Shown here piece by piece: positions 39,341-53,563 of a stretch of DNA of 64,000 bases. The notes beneath the pieces were generated by a model. The model was not told where the DNA came from. It saw only the letters and a program-made list of their open reading frames with translations, and made no database searches. The DNA comes from Micropterus salmoides (Eukaryota > Chordata > Actinopteri > Centrarchiformes > Centrarchidae). The position numbers and the translations under genes are program-made. The stretch's first letter is position 1; every line of letters begins with the position of its first letter. Location: assembly GCF_014851395.1 (NCBI RefSeq), contig NW_024041039.1, forward strand, positions 10,273,513 to 10,337,512. Direction: 5' to 3'.

Positions 39341-40434
39341 ATGCTTAAACATGCGCAAACACTGATATTCGGTATTCAAGACATAATGATTAAGGATAGG
39401 TTTGATTCTGGTTTGAGTATCTGAGGAAAATAGTTTCCTACATTTTACAGTAAATCTTTGACTTACAGACCAAACCACTGGAGGTAGTCTGAGGTTAACT
39501 CAAACTGAACTAGGCCACAAGTGGGGGGGACCAAATCCTTGTCAAGCCTGTGTGCCTGTGTGAGGTTGAACATGTGCTGGGTCCACCCAGCTCGACTCTG
39601 CTCTGTTCTCTGTTACCTACCACTTCACACATGTACTTGTAGAAACTGTGACAATGCCATTTTGTTTACAGCATTGTTGTACAGTACATGTTTAAGGGTT
39701 AATGACTTGCAGATGCAGTGTCAGGCTTGTTTCTAGGATAAGGAACTAGGGTGTTAACATCGGACATGCTTGGAGGATATGTTGTGTTGTCAGATTTGGT
39801 GCAACATGCCAGGCACTGAGTATGAGGTCCAATGTGGGAATACATACACATGTTCACTTGGTTCTCATGCAGGAATAATCTCCCTCCTAAACTGATTTGT
39901 GACTGAAATATTCTCAGCTGTATGTATAACTGTGTTGATTCCATACAGTATGTGCACTTGTCAAGGCAAGCACCAATGCATAGCTGCCAGGCTTTACAGG
40001 CCTAACTGTTTTTCAAAGTAATTTCCTCACTTTGTTCGTTCCTCTTTTTCAAAATATTCCTGCAGCAGGAAAAACGGCAAATGAAAAAAAATAAACGTGG
40101 GGGAGAAAGAGGCAAACACAAATTAACGTGAGCGACACTGAGGGAAGGAACAAAAACTACACGCAGGCAGATGTAGCCTTCTGTTGGCAGATACTGACTG
40201 TGCTTTAGGGTTAACTCCATCAGTTTTACGCATCAAGTTCAGTCATGAAGAGCAACACTCAGCCTATGAAAACAGTTGTATAATGACTTCTGTGGCTTAG
40301 GAAAAAACTTCATGTCAGAAAAAACAACCATGATGATGACATCGGGGTTATTTCAGCATGGGTTTAGGGACTGCAAGCTTATAGCAGTAAGCCATTCGTT
40401 ACAAACTGGTTGTTTCTAATCCAAACAGTCGAAT

Positions 40435-40499
40435 GTTGTAATTACAAGTTTCTGACTTGTAAACAGTGTTCACATCAACATCCAAGTCGTAATTACAAC
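40435..40499. repeat. Short inverted repeat, possible MITE remnant
   Basis: gttgtaattac (40435-40445) and its exact reverse complement gtaattacaac (40489-40499) enclose a 43-base spacer. The outer right sequence (accagggaactctgatg) resembles a dispersed teleost MITE end. Boundaries are not clear. Confidence 0.5.
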
Positions 40500-41372
40500 C
40501 AGGGAACTCTGATGTTTGTGAAAGTATATCCAACTTGCCACTTAATAAATTAACTTTTATCTCATCTATTCATGTATCAAGAATCAACCTGTAATCGGTT
40601 AAATATTGTTAGGAAAACTTTATCCATTTGCATGATTCTAAACCATGTGCATCGTCTTGAAGGAAGCATATATTTCAAATCTTATTGCAAAAGAAAGAGC
40701 ACGGTTAATGTTTACCAGCACTGGCAGAATGATCCTTGAATTATAGTAATATTGAGTGAACGTTCTATATTTGAATGTTCCCTTTCAAACTGAAATCTGT
40801 TGCATCAGCGAGAGGAGAGTGAACATGACATTGTTTCTAGCGGAAAGCACATGCAGTGACACTTTCCCAAATGGCCATCTTTTGCAGCTGACCATGTCTG
40901 TCAGCCTGAAGGTGAGGAGTTTAAGAGCGCTGGGTAAACAATAATTTCATGGCCAGTTGGACTCAGGTTGTGTCTGTTCTAATTGGCCTGGAAGGGGGGA
41001 AAAAAGTGACATCTTCCTTTTCCAATGGCCAGCTCTCCCTCTGTCACCCACTGTTTCTCTCTCCAAACCTCTCCATCCAGGTCCAGCCATTTGTTTCCTG
41101 ACCTAGACGCCCACTGCCATGATGAATGGGCTCAAGCTCCATTCGATTACGCCCAAAGTGCGAAGACGCAGGAACAATGGAAACTGGCCTCAGCAGTGCG
41201 GCGCAGACCCTCAGCATTCTTCGCAACAATTTAGTCTAATTAGCATCAACTCCTGCCCCATCCATCATACTCCTCAAGAAACATAAACAAACTGTCAACT
41301 CTAGCGTAACAAACAGATCGCCCAGCTACTTAGCACAAATTATTCTTACATGAAACGCAGCTTCTCAGGCAA

Positions 41373-41404
41373 CCCCCCCCCCCCCCCCCACCCCCCCACC
41401 CCCA
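41373..41404 (-). repeat. Poly-C run (G-quadruplex motif on the minus strand)
   Basis: A run of about 17 C, then A, seven C, A, five C, A. Read on the minus strand, which is the transcribed sense of slc25a21, it is a long G run series able to form a quadruplex. Confidence 0.8.
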
Positions 41405-43048
41405 CCTTCAGGCCATCTGGGGGAATGGAGAGCTATTAAAATTGAAGACATATGTTTCAGTCAAGTTCAACTCCCCAGAGTGCCACAGTGGACATAGTGA
41501 CAGTTTTCTCTGTTGGCTTGGCCCTGATGGGCTGGGGCTGCAAGGCTGACTGAATGGGGTGTGGTGACCAGAATCAGTGTATATGTAGGGTATGTATGGG
41601 CATTACAAAAACTTGATGTAGGCACATCTTTGGTTTTAAAAGATCATCCCAATTTTCATTATTTGACATGACTGTCCAAAATTAAGATGTTTTGGACTGT
41701 ACCAAATAATTTAACTTAGGGGATGTATGTAAATGTATGTCACCTCGATGAACCCTCTTCTTCTGAAATGGACTAATGGCACCTGACTGGAGAATTAGCA
41801 CCATCAATTGTCAACTATCTCCAAGCACCAACTCATGATATTCATGTGTTCAACACCCGTGGCTGCAGAGATACAGCTCACTATGCTCCAGAGCGAAGCA
41901 GTAATCAAGCAGAGTGTCACTGTTCCCAGAGCTTCATGTCAACTCCAGAGACAGCTATTTTTCTCCCGAATGGCATTGCCACCAGGCCTACAACAGATAC
42001 TTCCCGTCATCTTGGTCATCTTATTGAAGGTGGTTGATTATGCACCAGAGGCATAGGTATGGAAACTCAGCTACCATCTACTTTCATGTCTAAAGTTGTT
42101 TTCACCTTCACAGCTTTATTATTACTGAGTGATGCTTGAAAGAAATATAATGTCATGGAAAGGATTTCCAAAATCAGTATCCCTTTAATTGTCAAACACA
42201 TGCTCCGGATTTTCCTGCTCATTAGGAAGGAGGTAATAATGAGAATGTAAATTGCCCAGCAGTCACTGTAGGCAGACTACACAAACAAGCACGTTAAACA
42301 ATCAGCACTTAACAAAACCAAACACTTTTTGATCACATTTCAGGCTTCGTGTTTGATTGTGTTTTCACAGCCTGTCTGACCCACCCAGGAAATGCGGTAA
42401 CCAAATTTAAAAACATTCATTCTGTCTGAAAAATTCCATTCAAGACATGCTGTGGTTGCATTAAAATACAATTTGGCACATTCTTCTCATGCTTATCTTG
42501 GTGCTTATAATCAGTTATGAGGCCTCTGTGATAAATAACAGAAAATAAATGAGGTAATGAATTCAGAATAAAAAAAATCTCCTGTAAGAATGAAAACAAG
42601 GGCATTAAAAACCCACAGCACTGCTGGCTGGTGTAAATTGGATTAAGTTATACAGCAAGCTTGCTTTAGAGTGACCATGTGCTATATTGGAGCTCCACCA
42701 ACTCTCCACTCCAGAAAAAAACCCTCCCACTTTACACAGACCATGCTTCATTTGTCAATTTTCCATTTCCTTTTTGATGTTCCGCAGAGTGTGAAATGCT
42801 TCACTAATTATCTAGGAAGTTTGGCAGGCTAGGCTTGTTGTTTTTAGAGAGCTGATGGCAAGTCTCACTCATCCCAGCGAAGAAGGAACTGTGCAAACTC
42901 ACAATGACAAATACACCAGACCCCCCCACCCCGCCTCTAAAAATGTTCAACAACATAACAAAATCGACCTAAACTAAACGTCAGCACCAGCTCTCATTTT
43001 TCTTTCCTCTTTAAATGTACTTATTCCACATTAAACACACCACAATTT

Positions 43049-43073
43049 GGGGGGGTGGGGGTGGGGGGTGGGG
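43049..43073 (+). repeat. G-rich quadruplex motif
   Basis: Four G runs (7, 5, 6 and 4 bases) separated by single T, the strictest form of intramolecular G-quadruplex motif. Confidence 0.85.
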
Positions 43074-43924
43074 AGTCTCAAATCAAAAGCATAGGAGTTG
43101 AGGGAGGCTTTGACAGGCAGATTGCAGAGGAGTTGGATGCCTGAGCCAAGGTGAGAGTGAAGGGTTATTCTAATCAAGCTAATTCCCTCCAAACCTCAAA
43201 ATGATGTCATCCAGTGTATGGTCATTAAAAATTCTTGTCAGGAGGCCAAGACTAATTCTCATTCAGTCGTGAATGCAAATATGAACTCCTTCTTCTTCTC
43301 TTTCTTTTCACAGGACACATTTAAAGATCCACACTATAGAAAAAATAAGGAAGGGAGGGGACTGGCTTCACTAGAATGACTAATAAATAGATTACGTTTG
43401 TCATATAGTCAGCTCACTCTGCCTCAGATGAAATAGGGTTCGATTCACCTACATCCAAAAACACCCATTTTCCCCTCTCACTTTCCCACAAAGCTCAATT
43501 TTTCATTAAGGGCAGCGCTTTCTGCCCTGTTTCTTTCCTGATGGGTATCACTCACAAGTCGTTAAGCTTCTGAACTGCTCTCTGGCCCGCACTGTCAGTA
43601 CTGTGGCTCTGCTCGTAGAGTGATTCTCAGATCGAATGCACAAATGGATCAGAAGGAGTGCTGGGCAGTGCCAGAGCTCTCGTATGCCTTTTTTTCTCTT
43701 TCTGTCCTCTGCTTTATTAATGCTGCTCTCTTGTTTTTTATTGTCTCTCCTGTGCTTGTCTTTTGTGTGCACTCTTTTCGACAACTATATCAGTTTGTCT
43801 GCACTCTATGTAACCAAGACAGGCACAGCATTGATGGGCAAACAAGCCACATTCTGTACTTAAAACCTTCATATCCAGCCTCTATATACGTTTCTGCACT
43901 CACTGACATCATAACCGTTTTAAC

Positions 43925-44113
43925 TATGGCTGCAACTAATAACTGATTAAATCAATGAGTGGTCTGCAAAGGATTTTCTCCTTGTTAAATGGCAGATACT
44001 GTATAAAAGTCTATAAAATGTTGTCAATAAACAGTGAAAAATGGTCCTCACTTACCAGATTAAAGTTTGTTTGACAAACCATAAACCCCAGAAGATTCAG
44101 TTTACTATCACGG
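43925..44113 (+). mobile_element. Truncated copy of teleost 'ctgcaacta...attaatcg' MITE
   Basis: It begins tatggctgcaactaataactg and contains gtctataaaatg, cagtgaaaaatgg and cagtttactatca, in the order seen in the fuller copies at 45286 and about 57950. It stops after the cagtttactatca block, just before the poly-C/CA microsatellite. Right half missing. Confidence 0.7.
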
Positions 44114-44128
44114 GAGTACCTTCGCTTA

Positions 44129-44139
44129 CCCCCCCCCCC

Positions 44140-44170
<31 letters not shown>
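44129..44170. repeat. (C)n(CA)n microsatellite
   Basis: About 14 C followed by about 14 CA units. Confidence 0.95.
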
Positions 44171-44173
<3 letters not shown>

Positions 44174-44632
44174 CGACACACACATTGTACTACTCTTAGA
44201 AGACCTAACTTTGCTGCACTTACAAAAGCACCTGTTACATAGATGTCCTTTTAAGAAGAAGTAGAATAAGGAGAGGAATCTAGCCAAGCACTGAGTGTTG
44301 CCGTGCTCGCACAGTGTGCGCATTAGTTGCGCATTGATATTAATGATCATGTGAAATTTCAGTAGTAATTCAGCAGCGGCGATGCGGCAAATATAAGGGG
44401 AACACATCTCTGTTATGTGAACATCAACATTATGTTATTAATTAACATTTAGATAATCGATTTTTGATAGTTGTGAATCAAAAAATATCCCACCTTTAAT
44501 CGTTGAGCATATTTACAGTACAAACCTTGTCAGTGAACTATGAGGGCAAAAACACAATTAATAAATAACCCTAATAATCTTTCATTAATGGTAATCGAGA
44601 TAAAATGTTTATTTAAATTGTGATTTTGATTT

Positions 44633-44895
44633 TAGGTTATAGAGCATAATGCATTTAAATGACGTCACTTCTGACAAACTGTACCCCACTCTCCATTAAA
44701 CAGCAGTCACGTTCTGAAATCTACAACATAACCCTATGTATTTTTCTATTAATAAAAAATGTCTTCTAAAACAACACGTTACTGTCTATTAGATGGCACT
44801 CTGCATGGAATAATGGAATTTTACATCGGCATTATATATCACCCTTTGGCCGCCCTGGTGTATAAATATTGAAAACCCGTACGAGTCGACCACTA
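44633..44895 (+). mobile_element. Partial copy of the 27354-27911 MITE family
   Basis: Shared blocks in the same order and orientation are agcataatgca, gtcacttctgacaaactgta followed by ccccact, cagtcacgttctgaaat, acgttactg, ctctgcatg and the terminal gaccacta. It lacks the left part of the 27354 element. The two copies are 17 kb apart in the same intron. Confidence 0.85.
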
Positions 44896-45285
44896 AACAA
44901 CAGTCATCATCAAATTTTGAATTGACTAATCGTATTAGCTCTAATCCCAACCATGATTTCAGCTGCTTTCGAATTTCTGCCATCCGTTTATTTGCAATCA
45001 TCTTAGAAATAGACTTCTCTTGCCTAAAAAGCTCATGTGTCTCTAGCAAACAAGAACATGTTCTTCCTCACTCAGTATATTCCTATTGTCCTTTAAGGTT
45101 ACCATTGAAGTATAGAGCCATACAAGTACAACTCAGTGTTAATATTTATAACAGAGTCATAACAACCATGATACTACAGCGAGTGAGTTCAACTTTCATA
45201 ATACTTAAGGTTCTGTGGTGACAACAATAGGAATAAGTTACCTTTGTACATTAAAATAAAAAGTAACAATTAAGAAGGTGTGGCT

Positions 45286-45612
45286 TAGGGACAACTATTT
45301 CTTATTAAACAATTAATTTCCTAAATTAATTTATTAATCATTTGGTCTATAAAACACCATAAACTGTGAAAAGTCATCATTTCATAGAGCCTAAGGTGAC
45401 ATCCTCAAATATTTTGTTTTATCCTACCAACAGTCCAAAATTAAAAGATTCAGTTTATCGTAGGACAAACAAAAACTGCTAAGACTCACATTTCAGAAAA
45501 AGATAATGGTTTCGAATATTTGTTTGAAAAATGTAAATGATTAATCAATTATCAAAATAGCTGCCTATTAACTGTCTATTGATTGACTAATCAACTAATG
45601 GTTGCAGCTCTA
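45286..45612 (+). mobile_element. Teleost MITE with hAT-type ends, 327 bp
   Basis: The left end is TAGGGACAACTA and the right end GGTTGCAGCTCTA (reverse complement TAGAGCTGCAACC). Flanking 8-mers gtgtggct (45278-45285) and ttttggct (45613-45620) agree at 6 of 8. Internal blocks (gtctataaaacacc, gcctaaggtgacatcctcaa, ccaacagtccaaaa, attgactaatcaac) match the family copies at 43925 and about 57950. Confidence 0.78.
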
Positions 45613-46667
45613 TTTTGGCTTATGGGAAACTAGGAAATGAAAGATAGGCCTTCTAAATATAATTTTAAAATTCACCTTTGGATGCTTTACTTAACTATTC
45701 AGTGAGTATGTTGGTAGTACGATGTCGCTATCATCATGGACCATAATAGAAATACATCTTGAACTTTATTGTGTTAAAATGACAATTTTGTAGTCATCTG
45801 TGATTTCATGTTCTCGTATAATGTCAACTAAAGTAAGATTTTTCCTGCCTTTCTGGGATTGGCAATGTATATTTCCTTGTGTAAAAGACAGCTTATTAAA
45901 ATTGTGTGAATGGTAGTTAACATGACAGGGAAATATAGCCTTGAATGGAAACTCTGATTTGTCATTTAAAAATGCAACATTAAAGATTACAGTACAGTTT
46001 AATGATTTGCTAAAATAAAATCAAGCCACAGGAACCACATATGCTTTTTTACATTCACGTGTCCTCATAAGGTTAAGGGGTTTTGTATTATGTGGGTTGT
46101 GTATGTTTGTAGGTCCACACAAACATTTTCAAGCCGCCTTTTAAGTAACATTTGGGGCCTCAACCACCAACAAACTCCCTCCTCCCTGATCCACTACATT
46201 GCTTACAGTTTTGATGAAGCTGACTGAAGGATTTCATGCACACGAGCACGCCTAACAGAGTACAGTAAATCACTCCCTCTACTGACGGTGGTGGGAGAGC
46301 TGCTGCGTTTCAGGTGCTGTTCATCTGGCAGAGGTTTCAGAGGCCTGCCTCCAGAGAAAGAAAACAAACCCTGATCCACTTCCCCACCAACGGCTGCCTG
46401 CGAGCCAGCCAGCGGCCTCCAGGAGGCTGTCCAGCCGCTCCGGCCCCTCGGACCAGGATGTTTGGGTTAGAAAATGACTTTCCTACTCCCTCAGCTCCTT
46501 TCTCTAATTGCCCCAAGGGTAATTACCTTGTCTCCTTTCCATTTAAGAAAAACTAAGAGCTGCAGTGTTATTGTATCCAGCAGAAAGTTAAGTTTGCTAA
46601 AATTAGCAAGAATAATATTTTTATAATCATTATTACAGTTAGAATAATAAATGTATTTAATCAGAAA

Positions 46668-46669
<2 letters not shown>

Positions 46670-46714
<45 letters not shown>
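46670..46714. repeat. (TA)n microsatellite
   Basis: A pure TA run of about 22 units, self-complementary. Confidence 0.97.
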
Positions 46715-46716
<2 letters not shown>

Positions 46717-48975
46717 TGATATATCAATGAACTATTAAAATAAAGTGTACCGACAACTGGGTGTCTAATGACTGTGAAGGTATACTCTCTTGTTTCTCCA
46801 GGAGCTTACAAAATGACTGAAGAACTACAATTAAATAATCCTACAGAAGAAGTTTTACTATCAAAACATTTCTTCAAGTAATCACAATAAAAACAACATC
46901 TGCAAAACCGCAACAGGCCTGTGTATGATCACTCAAGACGTTTCTTTCATGGAAGAAAAAAAAACACACCATCAATTTAAAGTAAATTTTGAATATGATG
47001 GGGGGCCATAATCGCTGAGGCCTGTGTCATTCTGCCTTTCCCCGGCTGGGGACTGATAGATTGGTGCAGAGTGCAGATTCTCCCCTGGGTGCGATATATC
47101 AGGCAGCAACGGTCTAAGTGTCATTATGAAACACACCCGAGAGTACCACATTTCAGGAAAGACCAGAACACCAATGGAGCTCTCAGAAGATTTCTTCTTG
47201 TGCGGTATAGGCAAAGACGGAGGAAAATTTGTGCACTGATAATTCCCCTCCAACCGTTACACACCATGTGCAAACCTGGAAAACACAAAAGCAGGCCGGA
47301 AAGAGAAACCTCCAAGTTAGAATACAAATGGGGAAAAGAAATGGGGGGAAAAAATCACCTGCTCTTGTACTACACACCAGACTAGAGGAAGACTCGTGAA
47401 ATGAAAGAAACTCTGCTACAGTTATTGTTGGATTCACATTCTCCTTTTGATGACCTTAACATCAATGCCTCACTACGGAAACAGCTGGTCGCCTGTGTGT
47501 TCCTCCAAAGCTTCTGGGGGATTCTTATCGAGAAAGCATCTGTCAGAGCCCTGATTACAGAGCTGCCCAGCTGAGCACTCGCCGATAACTTAACCTTCCT
47601 CCGTACCCATTTCTCGGCCACTGCTCTCCCCCTGTACCTGCTTCAAACGTGGCGGGGCTGCTGGGCCACCGCCCTGTGTGGTCTCTCCGTTCTACTGAAA
47701 GCATCTCAGTGTGAACTCTGGTTTTAAAACTCACACAGGCCATAGAAAACACAGCCTGTGTCATCTCTGAGTCATGCTTTGGATCTCTGTGTGGGATGAA
47801 ACAATTTCAAGAATCAGTGTGCTGAATGAAAGCTTGGAGGCCTTACAGAATAAATAAGTATTTCGTACTGGTAATATTAACATTTCCAGTGATACCTGCG
47901 GCAAACTAAACACAGATGTGAAGCGATTATCTCATATTTTGAGAGCTGTGTGTCTTGGTTGAGTGAAATCATTTGCGCATACATGTGAAAGGATCAGCAA
48001 AGTTATCCATCTCCATATTACCGTAACATCCGTGGACTGTGCTTTACTGTTAAAAGTGCAGTACAAACTCTTAACTGAGGTGGATTAAAAAGCACCAATG
48101 TGGCTCTCTTCTGCCCTCTAGTCACTCTGTCTGGGTCATCATATTCACGACATATTTGGATCAAATTCTCCTCTAAAGGCTAAACATTTTAATCCTCATT
48201 AAAAAAGTTGTGCAGCAAATGAATGCCAACATCTGAAAAGCGTGGACTTCCTTTCGGTGTCTTTTTATTGGAAATCTAAACCAAATTAATTTAGACAAAC
48301 ATATTGCATCATTCTCAGGATTGCCGCCTTACCAAGAGATGAACATTAACAAACTGACACACTGCTCTTTTCTACAGCCTGGCAGCTTCTTTCACATCTC
48401 CATCCCTTGCTCTTATTTCAAACAAACTAAAAGAGAACCGGTGCATACCTCTCAACGTTCTCTACAAGCTCTTTCCAGACTGCGACATTTGTGTCTACTT
48501 TGATGTCACTGCAGGACTCTTTGATTTCAAAATGATAATGAAATGGTAAACAAATTCCTAGCAGGACCTTTCATTCAGTTTTGTTTCTCATTATCAAAGT
48601 TTTCCTCTTCTTCTGCCAGCGTTGTCCTCTTAAGTATGTCATCCTCCAACCACTCAAGATCAGAAATAATACAAAGTGTCTATAAATTTGAACTTCCCTA
48701 ATTAAAGCCTTGCCCCGGGATGTGCTCTCGCATGGCCACCAGGCACGGGATATTTCCTCTCAAACGACACAAATTGGCCCATGAGCACAACAAATTACAT
48801 TATGATTACTGCACTGGCCCAAACGCTGTTCATCTTGATAGAGTTAACCCAAAGTGGGCAGGCCTGTCTCCCAACTACAGAGCTAAAAGGGGAGAAAGAA
48901 TTACAGTTTTTGGCTGGGGCTTACTGTAAAAACCTGTGTTATAAACTTCCAGCTCATCCAGAGAATAGCAGAGCA

Positions 48976-49033
<58 letters not shown>
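48976..49033. repeat. (AC)n microsatellite
   Basis: A pure run of about 29 AC units, likely polymorphic. Confidence 0.98.
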
Positions 49034-49036
<3 letters not shown>

Positions 49037-52000
49037 CCAGCCATGTAATTCAGGGTTTTTAGTTTGTCCGTTTTTGTTTTTGTTTTTTTGACAGTACTTA
49101 TTATGTTTATTTATATTTCAGCGCTTACAGCAAGAGCACGGAGGGTTTGTAATTACTGTATCTGAACTCTTGAATCGTGTATCAAATTCAGTAGAAATAA
49201 CTTGAGGTTTGTCTTGGCCTTGTCTTTTGTCAAAAAATTCCTGAAACCAAACAAAAACTATTAAACAAGAGATCAAAAACCAGTGAGCCTGAAAAATCAG
49301 CATCAGGAACGCATGTAGTGTGTACTTCTACCTCAGTGCAGTAGACCCATATGTCTGACCTACTACCAACTATGAGCTACAGGGCAGGAGGTTAAATGCC
49401 CAATTCGAGACTTTTCAACACACATGTCAGTGTTCATGAGGAACAAGGTGGTAGAGGATAAACAGAGGTAATGTTGCAGCTCGCAGTTGAAATTTTAATA
49501 AAAGGACATTCTTGCTGTTTTCTGCCCTTCATCTTTACTGTTATTTTAAAACACTAAATGCAACAACATCCAATCAAAGATCTACTAATATCATACAGAG
49601 AGATAATAAATCTACAGGGAACACAGACAGTAGCTCACCAGGAGAAGAGCTTGTTCTACTCTGACTTAATTAGGAGGTTCGAGACAGAGTCGGCCTCAAA
49701 AATATACATGCATCTGAAAACATAATCCAGACGCACACAGAACACACACAAGCTTAAATATATCCATTTCCTTGGATGCGTGTGCACGCATGTCTCGCTC
49801 AAACACACGCAATTATATCCAATTTCCCGGCATGAATTTCTCAGTCAGATGCACATACACGCAAAACAAACAAACACGTACACTTGACCATTTCATGCCA
49901 TGAAAAACATAGCTCCTGCACGCACACGCAGTCTTATTCTTTTGCACGAATATATAATCCATGCATGCAAAAATACACACAAACACATACACACGGTCCA
50001 GTCTCACAACTGTAAACTTCCATTTTCTTACAGGGTCACTCTCTCTTTGCCCCTTGACTACTTAGTCTAAGTGCTCAATTAAGCATAGCTTGTTTAGCCG
50101 ATTTCCCTCCCACTTTTATTATTGTTGCCATGTGCTGTACTATGTATGCCTTCACTTTTCACTTTTCGACTGCCATGCAAATTCTGACTGATCTCAGTGC
50201 TTACTTTACAACTGTCCTCCTCCCTCTTTGCATGCTTTTTTCTGCTGAATATACCCCTCTACACACATAATAATGACTTGTACTACTGTTATTCTGACTT
50301 GTAAAGTGTCATGTGGTGAAAGGTGTAGAAGACCTATGTGATCATCTTGTTTGTGGCATGAAATCGTGCAATGATGTGATGAAATACTCTTAGCAACACA
50401 ATCTAAAGTCAACTTCAGTGTGCTTCCTGCTTTAATAATTCGTGCCTCTAAATAGGAGGCAATGATCCAGAGAAAGCTTCCCATGTTGAGCAATCATAAT
50501 TATCTGACTGAACAGTTACCATAACAGTATAATTATTATTATTATTCTAGGAACTCGCACATAAGATAAATGTCCTGTGTGTGTTGCCATGCCTGACAAT
50601 GATGTTCACCATAAGCCGTAGGTTCTTAGTTTTGACTGGCTAACACAACTGTAAATTACTAATAAAAATGTACTGTAATTATATTAATGCACCAAACCAT
50701 CATCAAATCACTGTTCTTAATCACTATAACTGGTTATAATGAACTTATTGGAAAACCCACAAATAAAATCATTCTTCAAAAACTATTTCAGAGCAGATAT
50801 CTCCTTCTGTAAGTTTGGTTTATCTGTTAGTGTGGTCAGTGGGACCCTGGACTGCTGACATTATGTAACCTTACATCATCATTTTCATCTAGTGCTTTTT
50901 CCACACAATCAGTATAGGTCATATTTTAATGACAATACAGCATTACAGTAAGCTGTATGTATTGGGCAACCTGTGTTTATAGCTACTGTTTGCTTGGTGG
51001 AAAAATAATATTTACCTTTAACCACTTATTATCAATTAAAATCAAATATTTATTGAACATTTGTAAGCCTGTTAGCTTTTTAATGACATCAGCTCTAATA
51101 ATGGATGCAATAATGTAGTATTATGTGTTAGGCAATAATGCAGTGGTGTCATTAATGGTGCAGTAGTGTGTCACCTAAAACCCAATAACCCACTGGACTA
51201 GCTCTCTGACCAACAACAGCTGATTCAGAAGTCACCATGGTGCACGCGGGCCTCACTTGGCTCGAAGTTCAGCCGTGCGCACTTGAGCAAGTACAATGCG
51301 GTAATTGCGCGTTACGTCTTGGCTGGACTCGATTCAGACACACAACAGGGGAGTCCCCCTCCCTCACAACCGGGCCTCCTCCGGTCCCCCTTCCCCCTCA
51401 TCTCCGCCAGTGAACCGTTTTCATAAATCATGTCATTAAGATAATGTCGTGAGCGCGATTGGGGCTCATACATCATCTCACAGGCCCTCACTAAACCGAG
51501 GCGCACGTCTTTATTTAGGTCCAGACTTTCAGTGCGTCAGCGTATCCATGCGTGCTCCTATAACATATAGAACAGGGTGAACATTTTAAAATAACAAACT
51601 TTTTCTGGTGTAGCTTTTTCCTAAAAGGTCGCAAACTTCCCCTACAGGCTATTTAAAAGGCCAAATGGTGGTGATAGTTTCTTCAGTTCATTTTAGTTAT
51701 AAGGCCTGTTTCCCTACTTTTACACCTGTCTGTCTATTTGACGACTTGGTTGCCTTTTTCTTCGTAGTTACATCCAAAAATGTGACAGAGACAAGATCTG
51801 CAGTCTGGGGCAGAGGTAGGTTATCCATCCAGCGAAAATTGATGGGACTTGTCAAATAATCATGATTCACATGCAGCCTGAAGCCGGTGAGAGGCCTCAC
51901 CTGTACACACAGCTGAAACTGAAAAAAAAACTCTCATGCATGTTTTTGATTTTGCTGTTGGCATTACATAAGCTAAAAACTTGGTTTAATAGATAAATCC

Positions 52001-53500
52001 AGGAGGGCATGTCATAATAGGCAGTCTTGATGTCTGCTGGAATGGTTTTGCTTTTTTTCCCTTTTCTTTTCAATAAACAAACAAAAAAAAAAGGTTTAGA
52101 TTTTTGTAATTACGAAATCATTTTTGGAACTTAGAATGGACACTGCTGATTTAACAGACAGCCATTAGGGACTTCTTGTTTGACTTTATCCGACCTGGAT
52201 GACTGAGAATCTTTATGCATATTGCTGTCAAAACGCAGTCATTAGCTGACTGTAGCGCAGGAAGTCCGCCAAATGGCACACGACCGCTAGCACCCAGCCT
52301 TTTTAAGCAAAAGCATGAGCTGCATAATACTAACTGTCCCTAAGGAGAAATAACACTATATTCCCCTGGGATTTGGTAATAATGTGTGTTTAGTGCACAT
52401 CAATATTTTTTATTTTTTTATCAAATAAATTGTAATTTTTTGTGTTAAAATGTCCCAAAACCTAATAAAATACAATTTAATGTCAGCTATGATAAATAAT
52501 CCATGCCTAATCATTTAATTATGTAATTGATTTAAAATATATTAACCAATGGCGCAGAAATTGCGCAAAAGCATTCATTATTTTATCATCAGTATTTCAG
52601 TGCAAGTTAACCTTTTGGGTTTATACAATCTATTTTTGGACGGTTTACAGTTGTAGTGCATTAATTAGACTACCATTACAGCTAATGACGGTTCGCATTC
52701 AAATAATTTCTTATGACATTGTGATCATTCACATTTGCCGAGGACGGTAATTATTTGACGGAGATAATACATCTTGCGTGTTTATTTTAGGAATGTTGGT
52801 GTGTTGTCATTTTTCCATATTAAATGTGGGGTTACTTTAATTACTGGCTGCACACCCTGCAGGCTGCAATTTATTCATAAAAGAAACATGAGGAGAGAAG
52901 TGCACTCAAATGAATGTCTGAGATCACTTCTATCAAGAAATTGATTATCAGAACTTGAAATAGCAATGCAGTTCCCTCTGATGTTTACAATCCTGTCCTT
53001 TTTTTCTGAAACAGACATAAAGAGAAGCACTGAGAACAAAAGACAGATGTGTCCCGTTAAGTAGCCATCCTTCAGCACTAGCATGGCTCATTTTAACCAA
53101 GCCATCCACGACCCCCACGCATGGACATCTGTCCGTCAAGGATGGAACAAAAAAAATGTTAATGGCTGCTATTTAACGCGAGCAAAAGCACACATTAAAT
53201 ATGAAGTAGGTGACCCTCGGAGTGCCCTCCCAGACTGGGACGCAACAGTTGGAAAAGAAAAGAAAAAAAAGAGATGGGAGGCATGAGCTGATTTAGACGA
53301 ACAGGCACCCACTCCAGAATCAACATTACTTCAAACATGAGGTCATCTAAACATCTGTCTACAACATGTCCACCGGGAGTTCAATCAAAGCCCCGCTGAA
53401 ACATGCACAATTGTTTCTGGAAATAAATATTAGGCCTAATTCGGCTGTGATTGGTGCAGCCACTCGGGAATCGTTCATTTCAGACTCTGTCAATGGATCT

Positions 53501-53503
<3 letters not shown>

Positions 53504-53561
<58 letters not shown>
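53504..53561. repeat. (AC)n microsatellite
   Basis: A pure run of about 29 units. Overlapping frames of 66-74 codons are repeat artefacts. Confidence 0.98.

Positions 53562-53563
<2 letters not shown>

Larger units (their letters stand above)
39345..43924. other. Intron stretch, no gene recognised
   Basis: Holds a short palindromic repeat (40435-40499) and two G-quadruplex-type runs (41373, 43049). The segment 41020-41260 is balanced in composition and repeat-free. The frames at 41025 and 41808 are short and unsupported. Confidence 0.4.
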
